Assembly (NCBI GenBank): GCA_025458755.1
Contig: JALORT010000161.1
Span: forward strand, 1-5,754
Reading direction: 5' to 3'
Length of the DNA stretch: 5,754 nt
Origin: Methylotetracoccus sp.
GTDB lineage: Bacteria; Pseudomonadota; Gammaproteobacteria; Methylococcales; Methylococcaceae
Translations under genes and position numbers: made by a program
The notes under the pieces: model-generated
Seen by the model: the letters and a program-made list of their open reading frames with translations, nothing else
What the model was told of the DNA's origin: nothing
Databases searched by the model: none
Part shown: piece after piece, positions 1-5,754 of the stretch
Position numbering within the stretch: position 1 is the first letter of the stretch
Layout of the letters: every line of letters starts with the position of its first letter

Positions 1-89
1 CCACGCCGGACGTGGGAGCAGCAATATTCGGCTGTGAGGATTGAGCCTGTGCCCACGTGCAGAATGAACCGGCATCGTAGCAAGATCAG

Positions 90-109
90 GCAACCTCGTT
101 TCAGGTTGC
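90..109. repeat. Small perfect hairpin (7-bp stem)
   Basis: GCAACCT and AGGTTGC are exact reverse complements separated by the 6-base loop CGTTTC. No T-run follows, so it is not a convincing intrinsic terminator. It sits about 30 bases before a larger palindrome, and both lie in the non-coding left edge. Role unknown; it may belong to the same repeat cluster. Confidence 0.45.
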
Positions 110-137
110 AAGTCTTGGCCCATGCCGGGCCCACTAG

Positions 138-165
138 GTTGGGCTGCGGTACTCCGCAACCCAAC
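138..165. repeat. REP/MITE-like palindrome, GTTGGG...CCCAAC
   Basis: GTTGGGCTGCGG (138-149) and CCGCAACCCAAC (154-165) form a 12-bp stem with a single C·A mismatch (144/159) closed by the 4-base loop TACT. The core resembles the dispersed GGTTGGG...CCCAACC palindromes found in many copies between genes of cyanobacteria and gammaproteobacteria; that resemblance is from memory and unverified. It lies outside any recognised gene and is not followed by a T-run, so a repeat element is more likely than a terminator. Copy number in the genome would settle it. Confidence 0.55.
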
Positions 166-200
166 ATCTCCGGTTCGAAATGATACAACCGCCCCCGGGG

Positions 201-220
201 AACCGACGATCGGTTTTCTT
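201..220 (+). terminator. Possible weak intrinsic terminator
   Basis: AACCGA (201-206) and TCGGTT (210-215) form a 6-bp stem with a 3-base loop, and the descending arm runs into TTCTT. The layout fits a weak rho-independent terminator for a plus-strand transcript entering from the left edge. The stem is short and half A/T, and the upstream gene is not in the window, so this is only suggestive. Confidence 0.3.
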
Positions 221-272
221 GTTCGGGCGTGCATGGGGCGGCCGGGCCGCGGTACGATCGGCGTGGGTCTAA

Positions 273-959
273 GTGGCTGGGGATATTGCTGTCGTGTCCA
301 CGGTGATCGAACGGGTCGACCGCCTGGAAGAGGCGCTGGCGAACTTCGTCACCAGCGTCGGCATTGAATTCAACAAGGCCTACAACTCCCAACTCCGTAC
401 CGAGGCGGAACTGCGCGAATTCAAGGAGGAGATGCGTCTGTACCGCGAGGATACGTAGGCATTCAACACGGACGAGATGCGCGATTACAAGGAGGAAAAC
501 CGCCAGCAGATTTGCGCCATGAACCGCCAATGGGGAGATCTGGCCAACAAGCTGGGGAGTGTGGTGGAGGACTTGGTCTACCCCACCCTGCCGCGCATCC
601 TGCGGGACATGCTCGGACGCGACATCATGGACCTCGGGATACGCCGGAAACGGCGCTTGGCGGACGGCCGGGTCAAGGAATTCGATGCGGTGGCGGTGAT
701 GACCGACTTGGCGGGATTGAACAGCACCAAGGCGACTTTGACCAGTGCCGACGTCGACCGCTTCGTGGACGATATCCCCGTTTTTCGGGAGTTCTTTCCG
801 GAATACCGGGAGCTGCCGGTGGTGGGCATCCTGGCGATGCTGGCGGTCGAGGACAGCGTACTGAACTACGCGATGAAGAGCGGTTTTCTAGTGCTGGCGG
901 TGGGTGACGAACTGATGGAGGTGAAGAACCCGCCGGGATTCCAGCCGAAACGCTGGTGA
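273..959 (+). pseudogene. Coiled-coil + PD-(D/E)XK-like protein, split by in-frame TAG
   Basis: One reading frame runs from GTG 273 to TGA 957-959 (228 codons before the stop) and is interrupted only by TAG at 456-458 (codon 62). Before the TAG is an acidic/basic helix (RVDRLEEALANF, then LREFKEEMRLYRED). After it the helix continues (TDEMRDYKEENRQQ) and enters a globular domain beginning GDLANKLGSVVEDLVYP. The domain carries REFD-like KEFDAVAV (D138), NSTKATL (K153), DVDRFVDDIPVFREFFPEY and a closing LMEVKNPPGFQPKRW. This order matches a widespread family of uncharacterised coiled-coil proteins with a nuclease-like fold, which from memory usually have an E-T-K triad where this one has S151-T-K153. 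The aromatic spacing of the coiled coil (F, Y, F, Y at 7, 7 and 8 residues) continues across the TAG, so a nonsense mutation or a sequencing error is likelier than two genes. The downstream piece alone could restart at ATG 477 (160 aa) but has no clear ribosome binding site. The start is uncertain: GTG 273, GTG 294 (GGGGA 10 bases upstream) and GTG 303 are all in frame. Function of the family is unknown. Confidence 0.75.
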
Positions 960-1104
960 TGCGCGACGTGACGTCGCCGGGCGATGCGATGGGAGTTGGC
1001 TACGGCATGCGTTGCATGGTGCCCGTGGCGATGCTGCCGTTCGCGTGGATCAGCACGCGGCTGCCGAATGCGGCGAGTCATTTCAAGCGAAGTGTGGTCA
1101 GTCC

Positions 1105-1716
1105 ATGAACGCGATCCCCCGACCCCGAGACTGGATCTCGGTCGAAGACTACTTGGCGACCGAGGAGGCCTCCCCGGTCAAACGTGAATACGTTGCCGGC
1201 CGCGTCTATTATGCGATGGCCAGCACCAGCGTGCGGCACAATCGGATTGCCGGAAATCTGTTTGCGCTGTTTCACAGTCGGCTTCGGAGCGGCCCTTGCC
1301 AAGTCTTCTTCGCCGACGTGAAGCTGCACATCCCATTGCATCGGGAAGACTTGTTCTACTACCCCGACCTGATGGTCTGCTGCGACCCGCGCGACAGTCA
1401 CAGCCATTACCGGGAACGCCCGTGCCTGCTGGTGGAAGTGTTGTCGGACTCGACCCGCGGTGCCGACACGCGCGAGAAGTTGATCGCCTACACGCAAGTC
1501 GAGAGCCTGCAGGGCTACCTGCTAGTCGAGCAGGACCGCATCGCCGCGACTCTGCGCCTGCGCGAGCAGGATTGGCAACCGGAGATGTACGAAGGCCCTG
1601 CTGCGCGGCTGCCGCTGCCGTGCGCTGGCGGGGTTGAAGTCGAACTGGCAGAGGTGTACGCGGGCGTGGACTGGAGCACTCCGAGCGAAACCGCAGAGAC
1701 GCCGCGGCAAGCCTGA
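1105..1716 (+). CDS. Uma2 family (DUF820) endonuclease-fold protein
   Basis: This 203-aa protein matches the Uma2/DUF820 family, which has a restriction-endonuclease-like PD-(D/E)XK fold and is found in many scattered copies in bacteria; substrate and biological role are not established. The landmarks appear in family order: SVEDYLATEEASPVKREYVAGRVY near the N-terminus, SVRHNRIAGNLFALF, the strand YYPDLMV with the likely metal-binding D88, LLVEVLS with E111, then DTREKLIAY (K125) and the terminal SLQGYLLVEQDR strand. Length is normal for the family (about 180-210 aa) and no key residue looks missing, so the gene appears intact. ATG 1105 is chosen because the family similarity starts a few residues later (WISVEDYL); the frame is open upstream to a TTG at 1012, but that stretch has no family-like sequence. 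The ribosome binding site is weak. The 145 bp separating it from the broken nuclease-like gene upstream hold no recognisable gene. It converges with the hydrolase on the other strand. Confidence 0.88.
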   Translation: MNAIPRPRDWISVEDYLATEEASPVKREYVAGRVYYAMASTSVRHNRIAGNLFALFHSRLRSGPCQVFFADVKLHIPLHREDLFYYPDLMVCCDPRDSHSHYRERPCLLVEVLSDSTRGADTREKLIAYTQVESLQGYLLVEQDRIAATLRLREQDWQPEMYEGPAARLPLPCAGGVEVELAEVYAGVDWSTPSETAETPRQA

Positions 1717-1837
1717 ATCTAGGCCGAACCGTGGACCGGCCCTTCGATCTCGTCGCTTATTTCATTTGGCGGTTTCCCGCCTGTCTGTTGCGCTTGGCCG
1801 TCACCTGCCCCTCGGCGCGGGACAAAGGACCCGTTGA

Positions 1838-2728
1838 TCATCCGGGAGATGCGGTGGCAGGACCGGATGGCGAAGCCCGCGCCGGCATTGATCGGGGATT
1901 TGACGATGCAGCGACATGACGCCTGAGAAATCCGTCGAAGGCCCGGACCCAGGCGGCGCGCATGAACAGAAACCCCGAGTTGTGCGAACCCGTCAGCTCG
2001 ATGAACGCCTTCGGCTCGGGTGCCGCATCGAACAGACGCTGCCCGTGCGAGAACGGGACGATGTCGTCGTCCCGGCTGTGCACCACCAGCACCGGGCAAC
2101 GCACGGCTGAAACCGCCGCCAGGGTGTCATACTGAAAACGCGCCAGCAGCCTGACCGGGAGAAACGGGTAGATCTCGCCGGCAAGATCCGGCACCGAGGT
2201 GAACGCTGAATGCAGCACCAATGCCCCCGGAGTTTGCCGCGCTGCGAGATGGGCGGCAATGGCTCCGCCCAACGACTCACCGAGCAGCACGATCCGCTCG
2301 GCAGGTATCTTGCGCGATTCGGTCAGATGGTGCCAGGCGGCCTCCGCATCGGCGTAGGTACCGGCCTCCGTGGGTGTACCGGTCGAGGCGCCGTAGCCGC
2401 GGTAATCGAACAGCAGCGCATCCAGGCGCAGCTGACGAAACATAGGCAGCCAGCTCACCCGGTGGGTGATGTTGCCCGCGTTGCCGTGAAACAGGAGCAC
2501 CGTACCGCGCGTTTCCGGGGTCGGAACGAACCAGCCGTGCAGCGTTTCGCCGTCGGCGGTCGCGATCTGAACCTCTTCGAACGGGAGGTGCAACGCGGCG
2601 GGCGTCAGCGTCTCGTTGCGCCCGACCAGCGGAAAATAGACGAGGCGGCTCTGGAAGCCGCACGCCGCGGCAAGCAGCAGGCCATACGCCAGCACGATGC
2701 TGATCAAGGCGGTGGAGAACATCCTCAT
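1838..2728 (-). CDS. Membrane-anchored alpha/beta hydrolase (BEM46/ABHD13-like)
   Basis: A serine hydrolase of the alpha/beta fold, close in style to BEM46/ABHD13-type and YfhR-like proteins; natural substrate unknown. From ATG 2728 it is 296 aa. A hydrophobic segment (about residues 5-24, ALISIVLAYGLLLAAAC) followed by SRLVYFP gives an N-terminal membrane anchor with the catalytic domain presumably outside the cytoplasm; the Cys after LLAAA is only a poor lipobox. The oxyanion region is FHGNAGN, then DYRGYGASTG. The nucleophile is in GESLGG (S152), the acid is in HSRDDDIVP (D221) and the histidine in GSHNSGF (H249), so the triad is complete. The last 25 or so residues (AASSNPRSMPARAS...) are Ala/Ser/Pro-rich and look like an unstructured extension. 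In-frame starts at GTG 2770 and ATG 2722 are also possible; 2728 is preferred because the anchor begins directly after it. No clear ribosome binding site precedes any of the three. It has no same-strand partner in the window. Confidence 0.88.
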   Translation of the reverse strand: MRMFSTALISIVLAYGLLLAAACGFQSRLVYFPLVGRNETLTPAALHLPFEEVQIATADGETLHGWFVPTPETRGTVLLFHGNAGNITHRVSWLPMFRQLRLDALLFDYRGYGASTGTPTEAGTYADAEAAWHHLTESRKIPAERIVLLGESLGGAIAAHLAARQTPGALVLHSAFTSVPDLAGEIYPFLPVRLLARFQYDTLAAVSAVRCPVLVVHSRDDDIVPFSHGQRLFDAAPEPKAFIELTGSHNSGFLFMRAAWVRAFDGFLRRHVAASSNPRSMPARASPSGPATASPG

Positions 2729-2916
2729 CCGGCCATGGGGGGATAGGTTGACGCGACACGAACCGCTCACGGGTTGTCGGACAGACGATGCGCCCGCACC
2801 GCGGTGTTGTCAATGGACGTAACCGGAAACCACGGGTCAATGTGATCGCCGTTGACCGTGACAGCGATCCGTTGGACTCTGTCGCCTCGCAGCCTCGCCG
2901 TGCAGAGAGGTGTCCC

Positions 2917-3132
2917 ATGCTTCAAGATCTGGAAATTTCGGCGCCCGCCGACCTGCCGTTCGGCGGCGTCGGACCGTCCGGGATGGGGCAGTATCACGGC
3001 CGCGAGGGCTTCCTGACCTTTTCCAAAGCCAAATCGGTGCTGGTCAAAGGCAAGCTGAACTCGATGAAGCTGATGTATCCGCCGTATGGACGCGGCATCC
3101 AGCGATGGCTGCAGAAATGGCTGTTGCGTTAG
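2917..3132 (+). pseudogene. C-terminal remnant of coniferyl-aldehyde-dehydrogenase-like ALDH
   Basis: The 71 codons from ATG 2917 match only the C-terminal end of coniferyl-aldehyde-dehydrogenase-type ALDHs (normally about 470-480 aa). Diagnostic pieces are ADLPFGGVGPSGMGQYHGREGF, FLTFSKAKSV and the family-typical tail LMYPPYGRGIQRWLQKWLLR. The NAD-binding domain, the catalytic Cys and the general-base Glu are absent, so it cannot be an active dehydrogenase. Similarity fades upstream of about 2940 (the LEISAP segment), which places the deletion or recombination junction there, although the frame stays open back to at least 2788. ATG 2917 is preceded by AGAGAGG six bases upstream, a strong Shine-Dalgarno match, so a short peptide could still be made. 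The conserved end, lacking internal stops, suggests recent truncation. A hairpin lies just after the stop codon. Confidence 0.85.
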
Positions 3133-3137
3133 CAAGT

Positions 3138-3169
3138 CCGGAGTGGGCGCCGCCACACTGACACTCCGG
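3138..3169 (+). terminator. Hairpin after the ALDH remnant, likely old terminator
   Basis: CCGGAGTG (3138-3145) and CACTCCGG (3162-3169) form a perfect 8-bp GC-rich stem beginning six bases after the TAG of the dehydrogenase remnant. The 16-base loop contains a further GGCG/CGCC pairing possibility. The position is right for a terminator of the ancestral gene, but no T-run follows (TTGCAGG), so termination could be inefficient or the hairpin could act as a 3'-end stabiliser. Confidence 0.4.
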
Positions 3170-3409
3170 TTGCAGGCCACGGGGCGGCGTCACGCGTGGG
3201 AACGGATACCGCCATTTCTCATCTATCCTTATGCGGGGAGGTCCGACAACAGACATCGCAAAGCACCGCCTCAATGCGACCAAACTGCAGGCCAGCGCTA
3301 AGCGGCGGCACGCTTGGAGCGAGCGCCTCCTACTGCGGCGTTGTGTTCCCCCCCAAAAAATCAATTAGCCATCAGAACAACCGAGGTCCAGTTCCGATCG
3401 CAAGCTGTG

Positions 3410-4321
3410 ATGCATCCGCGTCTTTCCCGTCTGCTGGAAACGGCCAGCACCGTCATTCTCGGCAAGGAACGGCCGATCCGCCTCAGCGTCTGCTGCCTGC
3501 TGGCGCGCGGACACCTGCTGATCGAAGACGTGCCGGGCGTGGGCAAGACCACATTGGCGCATACGCTGGCTAATCTGTTGGATCTGGATTACCAGCGCAT
3601 CCAGTTTACCAGCGATCTGCTGCCGGCGGATGTCGTCGGATCGTCGATCTATGATACCGACACCCGCAGCTTTCGCTTTCATCCCGGCCCGATCTTTCAT
3701 TCGATGGTCCTGGCCGACGAAATCAACCGCTCGACGCCGCGCGCGCAAAGCGCCTTGCTGGAAGCCATGGAGGAACGTCAGGTGACCGTCGAAGGCGAAA
3801 CACGACCGTTGCCACAGCCGTTCTTCGTGATTGCGACCCAGAACCCTTACACCCAGATCGGCACTTTTCCGCTGCCGGAATCACAGCTCGACCGGTTTCT
3901 GATGCGGATCGAACTGGGCTACCCGGACGCCCGCGCCGAACGGGAATTGCTGCTGGGAGAGGACCGGCGCCGTCTGCTTTCCGAACTGCGGGTCAGCTTG
4001 CCGAAGGATCATTTGCTCCGGCTGCAGGCGGAGGTGCGCCACATTCATACGTCACCCGCGCTGATTGACTACCTGCAGGCGCTGATCCGCTGCAGCCGCG
4101 AATCGACGAACTATCGGAACGGGCTGTCGCCCCGCGCCGCCTTGGGCCTGCTGCACGCCGCGAAGGCGTGGTGTCTGATGGAAGGACGCGATGCCGTTAT
4201 TCCTGAAGATGTGCAGGCGGTTCTGCCGGCAGTTGCCGCACACCGCTTGCGGTCGGACAGCGGCGCCGCCGGCGCCGCCGAGGCGGTGGAACCGCTGCTC
4301 CGCGATGTGCCCATCCCGTGA
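3410..4321 (+). CDS. MoxR-family AAA+ ATPase
   Basis: A 303-aa ATPase of the MoxR group (AAA_3 domain plus C-terminal AAA lid), a family of cytoplasmic chaperone-like enzymes thought to help assemble or activate partner protein complexes. Walker A is DVPGVGKTT (K46, T47) and Walker B is MVLADEINR (D103, E104). The MoxR-typical RAQSALLEAMEERQVT follows, then sensor 1 in FVIATQNP (N145), the LPESQLDRF arginine-finger region (R162) and sensor 2 in GLSPRAA (R242). Length is normal and all motifs are intact. ATG 3410 is chosen because the family similarity begins with LLETASTVILGKE; the frame is open upstream to a TTG at 3314, but that extension has no family-like sequence. GTG 3407 is also possible, and the ribosome binding site is weak. 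The 277 bp upstream show no strong promoter. It is the first gene of an operon with a DUF58 gene and a tgpA-like gene, an arrangement also seen in Pseudomonas. A 9-bp tandem duplication near the C-terminus encodes GAAGAA. Confidence 0.95.
   Translation: MHPRLSRLLETASTVILGKERPIRLSVCCLLARGHLLIEDVPGVGKTTLAHTLANLLDLDYQRIQFTSDLLPADVVGSSIYDTDTRSFRFHPGPIFHSMVLADEINRSTPRAQSALLEAMEERQVTVEGETRPLPQPFFVIATQNPYTQIGTFPLPESQLDRFLMRIELGYPDARAERELLLGEDRRRLLSELRVSLPKDHLLRLQAEVRHIHTSPALIDYLQALIRCSRESTNYRNGLSPRAALGLLHAAKAWCLMEGRDAVIPEDVQAVLPAVAAHRLRSDSGAAGAAEAVEPLLRDVPIP
4262..4279 (+). repeat. Two-copy 9-bp tandem repeat inside moxR-like gene
   Basis: GGCGCCGCC occurs twice head to tail, encoding GAAGAA at about residues 285-290 in the linker after the AAA lid. 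The unit contains the palindrome GGCGCC. It stays in frame, so copy-number change by slippage would add or remove three residues in a tolerant region. Confidence 0.6.
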
Positions 4322-5319
4322 GGGCCATGCGAGGAAGCGGGATTGCCGGCCATCTCTTCGGGGACGCACGCCGCAGGTTGCGTGAGCGGCTGGGGCTGCG
4401 CCGATGGTTCCGCGGCGAACGCGCGGCCGCAGCGCCAATCCCGCTGACGCATCGCCGCATCTTCATTCTGCCCAATCGCCGCGGCCTCGGCTTGGCGCTG
4501 TTGCTGACCGTGCAGTTTCTGATCGCGATCAACTACGGCAACAGCCTGACCTTTCTCCTGACCTTCCTGCTGGTCGGTATCGCCGCGCTGTCCGCGGTGC
4601 ATGCGTTCCGCAACCTGGCCGGCCTCCGCATCAGGGCCGGACGATCCGCACCGGTCTTCGATGGCGGGCAGGCGCTGTTCGCACTGCAGTTCGACAACCC
4701 GTCGCGGCGCGCTCGTCTCGGTTTGCACGCGCGATGCCGTGACGCGGTGGAGGGCGTCGATTTCGAGCTCCCGGCGGAATCGACCGCGACCGTGAAGCTT
4801 CCCGTACCGACCCGGGGACGCGGTTGGCTGCCGCTGACGACGATGACCGTCAGCACGGCCTACCCGTTGGGCCTGTTCCACGCCTGGTCGCCGTTGAACC
4901 TGGAGCACCGCCTGCTGGTTTATCCATGTCCTTCTGAGGAGGTTGTCGCCCGACCTCCAGCGTCCGCCGGGGCCGAGGTCGCGCGTGGGCCAGCCGCGGG
5001 GGATGACGACTTTTTCGGCTTCGTCGGATATCGGCCGGGCGATCCGCTGCGACGGATACATTGGAAAGGTATCGCCAAAGGGCAGGCGGCGCAGGTCAAA
5101 CAGTACGTCGGCGGCGAAGGCGCCGCCGCAGAGTTGGATTGGCAGCAGACACCGGCTGCCGACATTGAAACGCGTCTTTCCTTACTGTGCCGGTGGGTGT
5201 TGGAGGCGGACCGCGCCGGCACACCCTACAGCCTGCGGCTGCCCGGCGCCATGATCGCGACGGGATCGGGCGAGGCGCACCGGCACCGTTGCCTCGCGGC
5301 GCTGGCGTTGTTCGGTTAG
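4318..5319 (+). CDS. DUF58 domain membrane protein
   Basis: A 333-aa protein of the DUF58 family, which is almost always encoded next to a MoxR ATPase and is believed to work with it; its molecular activity is not established. The N-terminus is basic (about residues 17-47, with PLTHRRIFILPNRRG just before the membrane). Two hydrophobic helices follow at about 56-74 (GLALLLTVQFLIAINYG) and 77-96 (LTFLLTFLLVGIAALSAV). A beta-rich region leads to the DUF58 signature GYRPGDPLRRIHWKGIAKG at about 237-255 and then VKQYV. The signature is complete and the length fits the shorter gammaproteobacterial DUF58 proteins. The first candidate start, GTG 4318, overlaps the upstream TGA (GTGA), suggesting translational coupling; ATG 4327 is the alternative, with GAGGG lying very close before it. 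The stop overlaps the next start by one base (TAGTG), tying all three genes into one operon. Confidence 0.93.
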   Translation: MRAMRGSGIAGHLFGDARRRLRERLGLRRWFRGERAAAAPIPLTHRRIFILPNRRGLGLALLLTVQFLIAINYGNSLTFLLTFLLVGIAALSAVHAFRNLAGLRIRAGRSAPVFDGGQALFALQFDNPSRRARLGLHARCRDAVEGVDFELPAESTATVKLPVPTRGRGWLPLTTMTVSTAYPLGLFHAWSPLNLEHRLLVYPCPSEEVVARPPASAGAEVARGPAAGDDDFFGFVGYRPGDPLRRIHWKGIAKGQAAQVKQYVGGEGAAAELDWQQTPAADIETRLSLLCRWVLEADRAGTPYSLRLPGAMIATGSGEAHRHRCLAALALFG

Positions 5320-5754
5320 TGAAACCCTCCCCGCTCCCGCGCGCAGATCTCGAAAGAACCGTGCCCCCGTTGTGCACGGCCATGGTTCTGGTGGCGCTGC
5401 CGCAGGCACCTCACCTGCCGCTCGATGTTCTCGGCTTCCTGATCATCGCTTGCAGCTGGCGGGTCGCAGCGCTGTATCGCCTGGCTCCGAAGCCCAGCAA
5501 AGCCGTGCTGTTTGTCCTGACAGTCTTCGGAGGCGTGCTGGTCTATTCGCATTTTCACAAGTTCCACGGACCGGAAGCGGCCGCTTCGCTTCTGCTCATC
5601 GGCACCGGCCTCAAGGTGTTGGAACTGTCAAATCGACGCGACCTCTATCTGGTCGTCTATCTCGCGTTTCTGAGCACGGTGACGGCCTACCTATTCGAGC
5701 AAGGACTGGGCATCGCGGTCTACACGTTGTGCGTCGCGGTGTTGCTGGTGGCCT
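5319..5754 (+). CDS. tgpA: TgpA-like membrane transglutaminase, N-terminal part (DUF3488)
   Basis: The gene is cut by the right edge; 145 codons are visible. It starts with GTG 5319, whose first base is the last base of the DUF58 stop codon. The visible part is almost wholly membrane: hydrophobic stretches near residues 21-26 and 36-51, 62-77, 86-100, 109-124 and 130-145. Between them the DUF3488/TgpA N-terminal signature is clear: HFHKFHGPEAAASLLLIG, then LKVLELSNRRDLYLVVYLAF and TAYLFEQGL. Full-length homologues (about 650-700 aa) continue with a periplasmic transglutaminase-like domain with a Cys-His-Asp triad and a C-terminal DUF4129 region; those lie beyond the window and cannot be confirmed. 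In Pseudomonas aeruginosa the homologue TgpA, beside DUF58 and MoxR genes, is reported to be essential for growth. The product probably acts at the cell envelope. ATG 5385 is a possible later start but would leave a shorter N-terminal tail. Confidence 0.9.
   Translation, partial: MKPSPLPRADLERTVPPLCTAMVLVALPQAPHLPLDVLGFLIIACSWRVAALYRLAPKPSKAVLFVLTVFGGVLVYSHFHKFHGPEAAASLLLIGTGLKVLELSNRRDLYLVVYLAFLSTVTAYLFEQGLGIAVYTLCVAVLLVA

Noticed and set aside
171..180. CGGTTCGAAA, resembling the T-loop of a tRNA
   Set aside because: The flanking bases cannot form the 5-bp T-stem and no acceptor, D or anticodon arms are found around it.
1..183. Open frame entering from the left edge and ending at TGA 181-183
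   Set aside because: It runs through the palindromes and its translation matches no protein family I recognise, so it is not supported as the end of an upstream gene.
456..458. TAG as a pyrrolysine codon or programmed recoding site
   Set aside because: Nothing in the window suggests pyrrolysine machinery or a recoding element, and the family has no known recoding; a mutation or error is simpler.
1012..1104. Extension of the Uma2 gene to a TTG start
   Set aside because: The extra 31 residues show no family similarity; Uma2 proteins begin shortly before the SVEDYL segment, fitting ATG 1105.
1768..1781. GGCGG-TTTC-CCGCC hairpin between the converging Uma2 and hydrolase genes as a bidirectional terminator
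   Set aside because: The stem is only 5 bp and neither strand has a proper T-run after it, so the support is too weak to list.
3300..3330. Two small tandem hairpins (AAGCG/CGCTT and GGAG/CTCC) as a REP element or operator
   Set aside because: The stems are only 4-5 bp and expected by chance in GC-rich DNA.
3314..3409. Extension of the moxR-like gene to a TTG start
   Set aside because: The extension crosses the C7A6 tract, has no family similarity and a TTG start is unlikely; ATG 3410 fits the usual MoxR N-terminus.
4111..5061. Long open minus-strand frame (316 codons) opposite the moxR and DUF58 genes
   Set aside because: The translation is Arg/Gln/Ala-rich without any recognisable domain, and it lies antisense to two clearly conserved genes; it is a GC-driven shadow.

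Overview
The window looks like a chromosomal segment from a GC-rich (roughly 60% GC by eye) gammaproteobacterium. A methanotroph or a sulfur/purple-type lineage is plausible, but this is inferred only from the style of the proteins and from the moxR–DUF58–transglutaminase gene order also known in Pseudomonas. No rRNA, tRNA, CRISPR array or complete insertion sequence is visible.

Left part (1 to about 3170) is an untidy accessory stretch. It opens with about 270 bp of non-coding DNA holding several hairpins, including a near-perfect 12-bp-stem palindrome (138-165) of the GTTGGG...CCCAAC type. Next is a coiled-coil plus PD-(D/E)XK-like protein gene cut in two by one in-frame TAG (273-959). An intact Uma2-family (DUF820) nuclease-fold gene follows (1105-1716). 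Converging on it from the minus strand is an alpha/beta-hydrolase with an N-terminal membrane anchor (1838-2728). Then comes a 71-codon remnant carrying only the C-terminus of a coniferyl-aldehyde-dehydrogenase-like protein (2917-3132), followed by an 8-bp hairpin that may be its old terminator.

Right part (3410 to the right edge) is a compact, conserved operon on the plus strand: a MoxR-type AAA+ ATPase (3410-4321), a DUF58 membrane protein (4318-5319), and the start of a TgpA-like membrane transglutaminase (5319 to beyond 5754). The genes overlap at stop/start (GTGA and TAGTG), so they are probably translated in a coupled way. The ATPase is expected to act as a chaperone-like remodeller, the DUF58 protein as its membrane-bound partner, and the TgpA-like protein as the periplasmic transglutaminase-fold enzyme of the set.

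I see no clearly new multi-gene system. The most interesting points are the single amber codon in an otherwise open nuclease-like gene whose ExK motif also looks altered, the possibly still translatable dehydrogenase tail, and the palindromic repeat.
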